Assembly (NCBI GenBank): GCA_002390025.1
Contig: DGRU01000156.1
Location: 1 to 7,718 of the forward strand
Length of the DNA stretch: 7,718 nt
From: Lachnospiraceae bacterium UBA4380
GTDB lineage: Bacteria > Bacillota > Clostridia > Lachnospirales > Lachnospiraceae
Direction: 5' to 3'
The position numbers and the translations under genes are program-made. Under the pieces are notes generated by a model. The model searched no databases and was not told the DNA's origin. It saw only the letters and a program-made list of their open reading frames with translations. Each line of letters begins with the position of its first letter. Within the stretch, counting starts at the first letter, position 1. Shown one piece after another: positions 1-6,177 of the stretch.

Positions 1-739
1 TTTCAAACTTGGAGTAGGCGTCATAAGCAACGCCGTAGGCCGCATCAATCTCTCCACCCTCCAGAGCCAGGGCCAGCGTGTTTCTGTCGGAGATGGTGCG
101 AATCGTCAGCTCATCGAGTTTGGGGGTGCCATCCCAGTAGAACTCGTTGGGAACCAGGGTAATGTGATCGTCCATCAGCATATCGACTGCTTTGTAAGGG
201 CCGGTGCCGACGGAGATGCCTGTATCGAAATCAGAGGCATCCACATCGATGATGCAGGCGTAGGGATCGCCCAGGTAGTTCATTAAGGCAGGGTTCGGTT
301 CGGAAGTGACGATCGTCAGCACCTGCCCGTCTGCATCCATACTCACGATTCTGGTGTCGCCAGGAGCGCGATCATGGTTCTCAAGCAGATGCTCAAAGCA
401 CTGTTTGACAGCCTCGGCGTCCATGTCGCGGCCGCTGGAAAATTTCACGCCGTCACGCAGCACGACAGTCCAGGTGTTGCCGCCGTCGTTCGACCAGTCG
501 GTGGCAAGCCAGGGCTCCAGCTCCATAGTGTCGGTATAGTGCACCAGGGTTTCACCCACACCGTAGCGGATGCAGGGCCAGCCGTTGTAGGTGCGGTGCG
601 GGTCGATGGTCTCTTCCCAGTTTTCCGCGTTGAAGGTGGTGTCGCCGATAATCATCTTTTTCCCCTCCGCCGAGGCGGTAGCCGAGAGAAAGCTGAGCAT
701 CAGGATCAGGATCAGCGCCAGAGACAACAGTTTCTTCAT
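1..739 (-). CDS. ABC transporter substrate-binding protein, family 5 (NikA/DppA/OppA-like), partial
   Basis: Exported solute receptor of a peptide/nickel-type ABC importer; it would bind the ligand outside the membrane and hand it to the permease pair encoded upstream. Only 246 N-terminal residues are present and the gene runs off the left edge; family members are about 500-550 aa. Residues 1-24 are a signal peptide (two Lys, long Leu/Ile/Ala core) ending in ATASA before E25, an AxA signal peptidase I site. There is no lipobox Cys, unusual for a monoderm Gram-positive receptor. Mature motifs typical of SBP_bac_5 follow: IDPHRTYNGWPCIRYGVGET (45-64), then MELEPWLATDW and TVVLRDGVKFSSG. The start is fixed by GGAGG 8 nt upstream of the ATG. 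It is the last visible operon gene, 150 bp after the methyltransferase. NikA-like rather than DppA-like is inferred from the short ATPases next door; the ligand is unknown. Confidence 0.9.
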   Translation of the reverse strand, partial: MKKLLSLALILILMLSFLSATASAEGKKMIIGDTTFNAENWEETIDPHRTYNGWPCIRYGVGETLVHYTDTMELEPWLATDWSNDGGNTWTVVLRDGVKFSSGRDMDAEAVKQCFEHLLENHDRAPGDTRIVSMDADGQVLTIVTSEPNPALMNYLGDPYACIIDVDASDFDTGISVGTGPYKAVDMLMDDHITLVPNEFYWDGTPKLDELTIRTISDRNTLALALEGGEIDAAYGVAYDAYSKFE

Positions 740-889
740 GGTTTTTTCCTCCATTTTTCTTTTTTCTTGCTTGTTTCCGCAAAATCTTTTATACTGGAGG
801 CGGCAGAAGCGGATACTCCGCCGCTCGCCAGTTTCCTTAGGCGGCTGTTCTGTGCTTTGTCAGGGCTTTCAGAACAGTCGCTTTTTGGC
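740..889 (-). promoter_or_regulatory. Structured 150-bp spacer between methyltransferase and substrate-binding protein genes
   Basis: This is the only sizeable gap inside the minus-strand operon. Read on the minus strand, 13 nt after the methyltransferase stop there is a perfect 8-bp stem (877-870 CTGTTCTG pairing with 852-845 CAGAACAG, 17-nt loop). Further on is a 5-bp stem with a 3-nt loop (821-817 GCGGA, 813-809 TCCGC). Neither is followed by a T-run, so these are not convincing intrinsic terminators. A TATAAA (793-788) lies about 50 nt before the receptor start but has no recognisable -35 partner. Spacers of this kind before receptor genes often serve transcript processing or differential expression; that role is inferred here. 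Confidence 0.35.
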
Positions 890-1615
890 TCATTTATACG
901 CCGCAATGGTGAAGATCGGCGTAGGGTTGTAAAACTCGTCGATCTCCCGGTAGATTCGCCTGTAGACACCCATGTCCACTGAAATGCGCTCAAAGCCAGC
1001 CTCCACCAACAGTTGCACATCCCATTGAGGTCGCGGCATCTGGTAGGCTCCGACTTCCGTGGTGATGGCGTCATTCTCTGCCTTCATGTATTCCGGAACC
1101 AGTTTGTGGGCGTGGTTTTCCGGCAGCTCGACCTCCTCTGCCTGCTCCAGCGCACTGTAGTAATCCGCGTCAAAGTTGATCAGTACTCCGCCCGGTTTCA
1201 GGAGCTTATACCACTCCCGGTATGCCTCCGTCAGATGGGGCAGCGTCCACGTAAGATTGCGGGTAACCAGAACATCGAAACTCTCCGGCTCAAATTCCGG
1301 GTGCTCTGCATCCATAATACGGAAGGTGGCATCCAGGCCGAGGATGTCTATGGTTTCCCTAGCCCGCTCGATCATGTCGGGTGTCAGGTCGATGCCGATG
1401 GCTTCATGCCCCTCAGCGGCAAAGACAAAAGCAAAAAAACCCGTACCCGTCCCCAGATCAAGCACACGAAGGGTGCGGTCATGAGGAATGTAGCGGTTGA
1501 ATTCCTCCAACCAACGCACGTGTTTTTCGTCTTTAAATTCCCGAATGCGCTGAGTCTGAAAGGCCTCCGCCCTGTGGGCCCAGTAATGGGTGATGCGCTG
1601 CTTGATCGGTTCCAT
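890..1615 (-). CDS. Class I SAM-dependent methyltransferase (Methyltransf_11/UbiE-like), transporter-linked
   Basis: Predicted soluble cytoplasmic enzyme of 241 aa transferring a methyl group from S-adenosylmethionine to an unidentified small-molecule acceptor. SAM-binding motif I is VLDLGTGTGFF (51-61). The acidic residue after strand 2 lies in GIDLTPDM (74-81), and post-motif regions are RNLTWTLPH (119-127) and LLKPGG (138-143) followed by NFDADYY. A conserved RPQWD and a TPIF near the C-terminus are shared with the second methyltransferase at 5262-6077, so the two are full-length paralogues. The ATG at 1615 is chosen because AGAGGG sits 6 nt upstream; a GTG at 1630 would add five residues, overlap the ATPase stop and lose that site. 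It lies 11 nt after the ATPase gene, so co-transcription and a role linked to the imported ligand are likely. The reaction cannot be named: UbiE-type folds act on many substrates. Confidence 0.88.
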   Translation of the reverse strand: MEPIKQRITHYWAHRAEAFQTQRIREFKDEKHVRWLEEFNRYIPHDRTLRVLDLGTGTGFFAFVFAAEGHEAIGIDLTPDMIERARETIDILGLDATFRIMDAEHPEFEPESFDVLVTRNLTWTLPHLTEAYREWYKLLKPGGVLINFDADYYSALEQAEEVELPENHAHKLVPEYMKAENDAITTEVGAYQMPRPQWDVQLLVEAGFERISVDMGVYRRIYREIDEFYNPTPIFTIAAYK

Positions 1616-1626
1616 GTTTTTCCCTC

Positions 1627-2394
1627 TCACAAAATTGAATCAATCAGATGCCTGGTGTATGGATCCTGTGGGTTGCGGATGACTTCGTCCGGCTCGCCCT
1701 GTTCAACGATCTTACCCTTGTAAAGCACCAGCACCCGATTGCAAAACTGCTGCACCAGTGCAATATCATGGCAAATAAACAGAATTGAGAGATCGCTGCC
1801 TTTCTCCCATCGCAGCTTATTTAACAGAGCAATGATCTCCTTTTGGATAGTCACATCCAGAGAGGATGTGGCTTCATCACAGATTAAAAGCCTGGGCTTG
1901 ATGGCAAGAGCACGGGCGATGGCCGCACGTTGGCACTGGCCGCCGCTGACCTGATGGGGGTAGCGGGAGGCAAAGTCGGCGCTGAGACCGCACATCTCAA
2001 GCAGACGCGTCACCTCGTCTTTGGTCTCTTTGCGCGACCACCCGTTATTTCGAAGGCTTTCACCGATGCCGTCGCCAAGGGTACAGCGGGGATCGAAGGA
2101 ATCTGTCGGTGTCTGGAACACCATCTGCATTCTGGCGTAAACCTTTCGCAGTTCTCTGCCACTGAAGCGGGTGATATCCTCCCCACCCAGGATGATGCTG
2201 CCCTCGGTAGGATCCAGCAGGCGGGTTATCATGTTGACCACAGTGGTCTTGCCGCTTCCGCTCTCCCCGATAAGGCCAACACACTCGCCCGGATGCATGG
2301 TAAAGCTGATGTGGTCCACGGCGGTGAAGTCCGGTTTGCCCTTGCGGCTGAAAACTTTGGTGAGATTATCGACTTTCAAAATTGCCTGATCCAT
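1627..2394 (-). CDS. ABC transporter ATP-binding protein (NikE/DppF-like)
   Basis: One of two ATPases that power the importer, acting on the cytoplasmic face of the permease pair. The 255-aa product has Walker A GESGSGKT (43-50), Q-loop Q94 in VFQTPTDSFDPR, ABC signature VSGGQ (149-153), Walker B LLICDE (169-174), the D-loop SSLD and switch H209 in FICHD. The C-terminal tail is short (ends NPQDPYTRHLIDSIL) and lacks the extension of about 70 residues common in DppF/OppF. Its size matches NikE/CntF-type subunits, which favours a metal or metal-chelate importer without proving it. The ATG at 2394 is preferred: GGAGG lies 8 nt upstream, inside the end of the preceding gene. An in-frame GTG at 2403 falls within that ribosome binding site and would overlap the preceding stop as GTGA. 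The gap to the preceding gene is 5 nt. Confidence 0.93.
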   Translation of the reverse strand: MDQAILKVDNLTKVFSRKGKPDFTAVDHISFTMHPGECVGLIGESGSGKTTVVNMITRLLDPTEGSIILGGEDITRFSGRELRKVYARMQMVFQTPTDSFDPRCTLGDGIGESLRNNGWSRKETKDEVTRLLEMCGLSADFASRYPHQVSGGQCQRAAIARALAIKPRLLICDEATSSLDVTIQKEIIALLNKLRWEKGSDLSILFICHDIALVQQFCNRVLVLYKGKIVEQGEPDEVIRNPQDPYTRHLIDSIL

Positions 2395-2399
2395 ACGCT

Positions 2400-3179
2400 T
2401 CACCTCCGCAATCTCGGAACGGAGGACATAAGCGTCCGGGTGTATTCCTCTTTGGGATCCTCCAGAACCTGCCGGGTTTCACCTTGTTCCACCATCTCTC
2501 CGTTTCGCATAACCAGCACCCTGTCTGCCATTGCACCGATAACGCCGATATTGTGGGTGACAAGGACGATGGCTGTCCCAAAGGTCTTGCGCACCAGCAG
2601 CATCTCCTCCACCACCTGCTTCTGCACGGAAACATCCAAGGCCGAGGTGGGCTCATCCGCTAGGAGAATGCCGGGGTTCAAGAGCATAGCTGCCGCGATG
2701 CCCACACGCTGCTGCATACCGCCAGATAGTTCAAAGGGAAAGCTGTCCAGAATTCTCTGTCCGTTTTCAAATCCGATCTTCTGCAGCAGTTCCACCGCAC
2801 GAGTCTGAAATATCGGTCTGGAGACGCTCTCGTGTTCGGTCATACTCTCGTAGAGCTGGGCGCCAACGGTGCGGATGGGACAGAAAGAGCTGCCGGCATA
2901 TTGGAAGATCATACCCAGCTCAGGGCCGTTGAGCTTCCGGATTTCCCTGGCGGACAGGTCAGGCAGATTTCTGCCCTTATACCAGATATCTCCACGGGTG
3001 ACAAGGCCGGTCGGGCCCAGCAGGCCCATGGCTGCTTTGATCAACGTGGATTTGCCGGAACCCGACTCCCCCGCAATGCCGAGAATCTCTCCTTCATTCA
3101 CCGTGAAGCTTACGTCCTTAATCACTCTTTCGCCGTTATAGGAAATGTCTACGTGTTCGTATTTCAGTATTTCTGCCAT
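2400..3179 (-). CDS. ABC transporter ATP-binding protein (NikD/DppD-like)
   Basis: Partner ATPase of the heterodimer that drives import. The 259-aa product has Walker A GESGSGKS (37-44), Q93 in MIFQYAGSSFCPIRTVG, signature LSGGM (150-154), Walker B ILLADE (170-175), D-loop SALD and switch His H208. The Met in the signature and the FCPIRTVG Q-loop neighbourhood differ from the QDP..SLNP form common in DppD/OppD; both look like subfamily variation, not decay, because all catalytic residues remain. The C-terminus ends soon after an EEYTRTLMSSVP oligopeptide-transporter tail motif and lacks the Cys-rich extension of long Dpp/Opp ATPases. Start chosen at MAEILKYEHV: GAGGT lies 7 nt before this ATG, and ten more upstream residues (to 3209) would overlap the permease gene. 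The permease stop is one base upstream, consistent with translational coupling. Confidence 0.93.
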   Translation of the reverse strand: MAEILKYEHVDISYNGERVIKDVSFTVNEGEILGIAGESGSGKSTLIKAAMGLLGPTGLVTRGDIWYKGRNLPDLSAREIRKLNGPELGMIFQYAGSSFCPIRTVGAQLYESMTEHESVSRPIFQTRAVELLQKIGFENGQRILDSFPFELSGGMQQRVGIAAAMLLNPGILLADEPTSALDVSVQKQVVEEMLLVRKTFGTAIVLVTHNIGVIGAMADRVLVMRNGEMVEQGETRQVLEDPKEEYTRTLMSSVPRLRR

Positions 3180-3180
3180 A

Positions 3181-4032
3181 TCAACGACCTCTTGACTTTG
3201 GATCGGCATAGTCCCGGATGGTATCGCCCAGAAGGTTGAAGATCATGACAGAGACGAAGATTGCGAAGCCGGGAGCCAGCGTAACCCAAGGCACGGAGGA
3301 CAGGAGGCTGCGCGCATCGCTCATCATGCTGCCCCACTCTGCTGTAGGGGGCTTGGCGCCGAGGCCAAGGAAGCTCAATCCCGCCAGTTCCATCATCATA
3401 GTGCCGATATCCAGCATGGAGGTAACAAAAATGGGCCCGACAATATTCGGAAGGATATGCTTGAAGATGATCTTCCAGGTACCACTGCCGGAAAGCCTCG
3501 CGGCTTTCAGATAAGGCGTCTCCTTCTGGGCAAGAGTCTGACTGCGGGCAATGCGGGCATATTTCGGCCAGGAGATAGCCACCAGTGCAATAATCGCATT
3601 CTGCAGTCCTCCTCCCAGAACGCCCGCTACAGCCATAGCAAACACAAGGCCGGGAAATGCCAGAAACATATCTGAAATACGCATGAGCACGGTATCGATC
3701 CACTTGCCATGCCAGCCGCAGAAAACTCCCACCATGGTGCCGAGGACGGTAACGATACCCACCAGCAGGAGGGTGGAGAAAATGCTTGTTTTGCTGCCGA
3801 CGATGACGCGGGAGAGCATGTCACGGCCGTAGCGGTCTGTACCGAAGAGATGCTCAGGAGAGGGCGGTGCCTTGGCGTTTTTCAGATCCTGCAGATAAGG
3901 ATCGTAAGGTGTCAGGTGCTCACAGAAAACAGAGCAGAACAGGAGGATTAACGCGAGGATCCCGAAAATAATGAGCCGGGTCTTGACGGTGTCCTTTTTG
4001 ATTTTTTGAATCCGAATCGTCGGTTCACTCAT
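3181..4032 (-). CDS. ABC transporter permease, NikC/DppC-like
   Basis: Inner-membrane channel subunit of 283 aa, close to the normal length for this family. It has a cytoplasmic basic N-terminus, a first membrane helix at about residues 19-37, then the family signature HLFGTDRYGRDMLSRVIVG (61-79), which follows the extracytoplasmic segment in DppC/NikC/OppC proteins. Several further hydrophobic segments follow. The EAA coupling loop, which docks onto the ATPases, is YLKAARLSGSG followed by ILPN (174-196). The start codon overlaps the stop of the upstream permease as ATGA, a standard coupling arrangement for heterodimeric subunits. No frameshift or truncation is seen. Sequence alone cannot separate nickel, dipeptide or other substrates. 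Confidence 0.94.
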   Translation of the reverse strand: MSEPTIRIQKIKKDTVKTRLIIFGILALILLFCSVFCEHLTPYDPYLQDLKNAKAPPSPEHLFGTDRYGRDMLSRVIVGSKTSIFSTLLLVGIVTVLGTMVGVFCGWHGKWIDTVLMRISDMFLAFPGLVFAMAVAGVLGGGLQNAIIALVAISWPKYARIARSQTLAQKETPYLKAARLSGSGTWKIIFKHILPNIVGPIFVTSMLDIGTMMMELAGLSFLGLGAKPPTAEWGSMMSDARSLLSSVPWVTLAPGFAIFVSVMIFNLLGDTIRDYADPKSRGR

Positions 4033-4970
4033 CCCTCGCTCACCCCCAGTCGAATTCGCGGATCGAGCGCGTGATACAGCAGGTCAGTGATCAGGTTCAC
4101 CAACACATAGATGATCGCCATCCAAACCACATAGGATTGAATCAGCGGGTAGTCGCGCATAGTGATTGCATCCACGGCGAGCTTGCCCACGCCGTCCCAC
4201 ATGAAGATGCTCTCAATGATAGCCGTGCCGCCGAGAAGACTGCCGATGGAGAGAGCCAGCAGAGTAATGATGGTGAGCATAGAGGACTTGATGACGCTCC
4301 TCCAGAGGATCACACGATTACGGACGCCGCGAGCATGCGCACCGGCCACATAGTCTTTGTTCAACTCCTCCAATACTGTCGCTCGTACCTGTCGCATGTA
4401 TTTTGCAGACATAGCGATGGCGAGGGTCAGTGTGGGCATGATGGCGCTGCGCACAGTGGTCCCGTTGGAGATGACCGGCAACCAGCCCAGCTTGATGGCC
4501 AGCAATTCCATCAGGAGCATTGCCACAAAGAAGTTCGGAAGAGAGTTGCCGATAAAACTCAGAAAGCGCAGTAAATAGTCGGTCAGTCTGTCATGCCGCA
4601 CAGCAGCCAGAATGCCCAGTGGGATAGATATCACGATTGTTGCCACGATAGAGAGCGCCGTCAGCAGCAGCGTTGCCGGGAGCTTGGAGGTAAAGGTTTT
4701 GAAAACATCGCGTCCGGAGACGTAGCTTTTTCCCATGTCACCTGTGAGCATGCCGCCCAACCAGGAGAAATACTGCGTCAGGAAGGGCCTGTCGAGCCCC
4801 AGCTCCGCACGCTTGGCATCAATAACCTCCTGGGCGACTGCGCCTTTGTCGCCGTACAGCTCCGTAATGGCGTCGCTGCCTGCCATGCGCATCATGGCAA
4901 AGGACAGAAAGGTGATCCCGATCAAAACCGGGATCAGTTGGATAAATCTTTGAATGACATATTTTTTCAT
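4029..4970 (-). CDS. ABC transporter permease, NikB/DppB-like; first gene of the operon
   Basis: Second channel subunit, 313 aa, the usual size for DppB/NikB. It begins MKKYVIQRFIQLIPVLIGIT, the standard N-terminal helix of this family. LGLDRPFLTQYFSWLGGML (57-75) and the adjoining GDMGKSY form the conserved extracytoplasmic segment. The EAA loop is DYVAGAHARGV (206-216) with downstream VIKSS. The ATG at 4970 is supported by AGGTGA 5 nt upstream. The reading frame stays open upstream to 5129, but those 53 extra residues are encoded by the inverted-repeat leader and contain no membrane-protein features, so they are rejected. It leads the operon, so any control exerted in the structured leader at 5006-5124 would affect the whole importer and the downstream methyltransferase. 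Confidence 0.94.
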   Translation of the reverse strand: MKKYVIQRFIQLIPVLIGITFLSFAMMRMAGSDAITELYGDKGAVAQEVIDAKRAELGLDRPFLTQYFSWLGGMLTGDMGKSYVSGRDVFKTFTSKLPATLLLTALSIVATIVISIPLGILAAVRHDRLTDYLLRFLSFIGNSLPNFFVAMLLMELLAIKLGWLPVISNGTTVRSAIMPTLTLAIAMSAKYMRQVRATVLEELNKDYVAGAHARGVRNRVILWRSVIKSSMLTIITLLALSIGSLLGGTAIIESIFMWDGVGKLAVDAITMRDYPLIQSYVVWMAIIYVLVNLITDLLYHALDPRIRLGVSEG

Positions 4971-5005
4971 ATCTCTCACCTGAGTATATTTTAGCCGCCG
5001 GGAAC

Positions 5006-5124
5006 TTCTCTTACAAGCCCCCCGGGGGGATATGAACGGGTGAAAAAACAACACGGGAAACCTCTCCGTGAGGGATATTATAAAAAAGCTTCGATTATAT
5101 CCCCCGGGGGGGCTTGCAAGAGAA
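5006..5124 (-). repeat. 28-bp near-perfect inverted repeat with C/G-block arms enclosing a 63-nt core
   Basis: Arms 5006-5033 and 5097-5124 are complementary at 26 of 28 positions. Each arm contains a block of Cs followed by Gs (CCCCCCGGGGGG on the left, five C and seven G on the right) flanked by AAGC and ATAT. The mismatches are 5024/5106, and 5013/5117. The second becomes a G-U wobble if the minus strand is transcribed, giving 27/28 pairs in an operon transcript. The element ends 35 nt before the permease start, leaving its ribosome binding site outside the stem. No obvious target-site duplication flanks it. It could be a leader-RNA structure, a protein-binding site or a small miniature transposable element. 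Confidence 0.8.
5043..5070 (-). terminator. Possible attenuator: short hairpin plus T-run inside the inverted repeat
   Basis: Read on the minus strand, CACGG (5070-5066) pairs perfectly with CCGTG (5056-5052) around a 9-nt loop, and is followed by TTGTTTTTT (5051-5043). This has the layout of an intrinsic terminator but with only a 5-bp stem, so it would be weak. It sits in the core of the large inverted repeat, upstream of the first permease gene. If the leader is transcribed, the nested structures could act as a transcriptional switch. The sequence does not show what ligand or protein would control it. Confidence 0.35.
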
Positions 5125-5142
5125 TACACGTCATGCTACACT
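5114..5142 (+). promoter_or_regulatory. Candidate divergent promoter for the second methyltransferase
   Basis: TTGCAA (5114-5119) and TACACT (5137-5142) are 17 nt apart, each matching consensus at 4/6 positions. The -35 would lie in the right arm of the inverted repeat, and the -10 overlaps the -10 of the opposing candidate promoter. One regulator bound here could therefore affect both directions. The match is weak and a chance hit is possible. Confidence 0.22.
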
Positions 5143-5162
5143 GCAGACAGATTAGATATCAA
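5133..5162 (-). promoter_or_regulatory. Candidate promoter of the importer operon
   Basis: On the minus strand TTGATA (5162-5157) and TAGCAT (5138-5133) are separated by 18 nt and match the sigma-70 consensus at 5/6 and 4/6 positions. Initiation would fall near 5126, right at the outer edge of the inverted repeat, so the complete structure would form the 5' leader. An isolated perfect TATAAT (5082-5077) inside the repeat has no usable -35 and is a less likely alternative. Confidence 0.3.
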
Positions 5163-5189
5163 ATTTCTCAACTCATCTCTCTCCTGCTT

Positions 5190-5220
5190 GCGCCCTGCGT
5201 TTTGGACAATCGCAGGGCGC
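5190..5220 (+). promoter_or_regulatory. Perfect 10-bp stem-loop upstream of the second methyltransferase
   Basis: GCGCCCTGCG (5190-5199) and CGCAGGGCGC (5211-5220) are exact complements around the 11-nt loop TTTTGGACAAT. The stem ends 41 nt before the ATG at 5262 and leaves the AGGGGG ribosome binding site (5251-5256) free. No T-run follows on either strand, so it is not a standard terminator. It may be an mRNA-stabilising or regulatory hairpin, or a palindromic operator. The motif GCCCTGCGTTT recurs at 6083-6093, just after the same gene. Confidence 0.55.
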
Positions 5221-5261
5221 AATGCATTTCCGGGATTTGACGGGCAAAGCAGGGGGACGTA

Positions 5262-6077
5262 ATGAGAAAGGCCAGATGGAGAGCTACAGTGTACGAACCA
5301 ACAATTCTTTCTGAAAATAAATCTTACTGGACCGGCCGTGCGGCCGGCTACTCTGATGTCAACCGGCTGGAACTTGTCACCGCCCAACGACAGAAGTGGC
5401 GCAACTGTCTCCATGGCGAGATCACGCGGCAGTTTCGAGATCGCCCGCCGGAAACCCTGCGTGTGCTGGAGGTGGGCACAGGCCCGGGCTTCTTTGCCAT
5501 TCTCCTGCGTGAACTGGGCTATGCCGTGACGGCCATCGACCTGACCCCTGCCATGCTTGCCGAGGCCAAGAGAAACGCCGGCACACTTGCCGGCGAAATA
5601 CTCTGGATGGAGATGAATGCGGAGCAGATGACTTTTGCGGATGAGAGCTTCGATGTGGTGGTCAGCCGCAACCTGACCTGGAACCTGCCTCATCCCGAGG
5701 AAGCCTATAACGAATGGGTGCGAGTTTTAAAGCCGGGCGGGCTACTCCTGAACTTTGACGCTAACTGGTACGCCTACCTCTTCGATGACGAGGCACAGGC
5801 CGCCTATGACCGGGATCGGATCAACAGTGCCGAACAGGGTGTGTGGGATCAGAATGTTGGAGAAAACTTTGACGTGATGGAAGACATCGCCCGCCGCATG
5901 CCACTCTCCAACATACGCCGCCCCGCCTGGGATCTTACGTATCTGGAGAGAATCGGTCTCCAGACGGAAGCAGACGAGGAAATCTGGCAGCACGTCTGGT
6001 CAGAGGGGGAAAAGCTGAACTTCTCATCAACGCCCCTATTTCTGGTGAGAGGAATGAAAAACGCTGTTGTGATTTAG
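5262..6077 (+). CDS. Class I SAM-dependent methyltransferase, paralogue of the operon-encoded enzyme
   Basis: Predicted cytoplasmic SAM-dependent methyltransferase of 271 aa, acceptor unknown. Motif I is VLEVGTGPGFF (68-78), followed by AIDLTPAML (91-99), SRNLTWNLPH (135-144) and VLKPGGLLLNFDANWY (155-170). RRPAWD and TPLF near the C-terminus match RPQWD and TPIF of the enzyme at 890-1615. The two thus share the whole fold, but this one carries an extra segment before RRPAWD containing RRMPLS. The ATG at 5262 has AGGGGG 5 nt upstream. A GTG at 5289 also has a good GGAGAG and would give an N-terminus closer to the paralogue, so the first nine residues (MRKARWRAT) are uncertain. It is transcribed away from the importer operon across the structured spacer, which suggests shared regulation and a linked role. 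Confidence 0.88.
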   Translation: MRKARWRATVYEPTILSENKSYWTGRAAGYSDVNRLELVTAQRQKWRNCLHGEITRQFRDRPPETLRVLEVGTGPGFFAILLRELGYAVTAIDLTPAMLAEAKRNAGTLAGEILWMEMNAEQMTFADESFDVVVSRNLTWNLPHPEEAYNEWVRVLKPGGLLLNFDANWYAYLFDDEAQAAYDRDRINSAEQGVWDQNVGENFDVMEDIARRMPLSNIRRPAWDLTYLERIGLQTEADEEIWQHVWSEGEKLNFSSTPLFLVRGMKNAVVI

Positions 6078-6177
6078 CAAAAGCCCTGCGTTTAACGCCT
6101 TTCCCTGATTCATAGACATGCCGCAAGGGCCTCGTCCTGCTCTGTCACATTACGGAGAAAGCTGTCTTTGACGTTCT
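6078..6177. other. Convergent intergenic region, no clear terminator
   Basis: This is the 100-bp gap between the converging second methyltransferase and Nudix genes. GCCCTGCG (6083-6090) can pair imperfectly with CGCAAGGGC (6122-6130, one bulged base) over a 31-nt loop, and GCGTT-T-AACGC is a short palindrome. Neither is followed by a convincing T-run. GCCCTGCGTTT repeats the left arm of the hairpin at 5190-5220. A bidirectional terminator would be expected here but is not visible. Confidence 0.3.

Noticed and set aside
374..982. Plus-strand open frame of 202 codons opposite the receptor and first methyltransferase genes
   Set aside because: It lies opposite two well-supported minus-strand genes, crosses their boundary, shows no domain or credible ribosome binding site, and looks like an antisense shadow.
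1013..1723. Long plus-strand open frame (236 codons) opposite the first methyltransferase
   Set aside because: Antisense shadow of a gene with clear SAM-binding motifs; no recognisable protein features.
2717..2731. LSGGM instead of LSGGQ in one ATPase as a degenerate site
   Set aside because: Met at this position is frequent in Dpp/Opp/Nik-type ATPases, and all catalytic residues are present.
1930..2808. Long plus-strand open frame (292 codons) across both ATPase genes
   Set aside because: It spans the junction of two genes whose Walker and signature motifs are intact on the other strand; composition is not protein-like.
4971..5129. N-terminal extension of the first permease by 53 residues
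   Set aside because: The extension is encoded by the inverted-repeat leader, lacks a ribosome binding site at its start, and the internal ATG at 4970 begins with the standard family N-terminus and has a good site.
4971..5261. NikR-type operator or known metal riboswitch in the divergent spacer
   Set aside because: No GTATGA-N16-TCATAC palindrome was found, and the structure does not resemble any riboswitch consensus I can recall, such as the NiCo or cobalamin classes.
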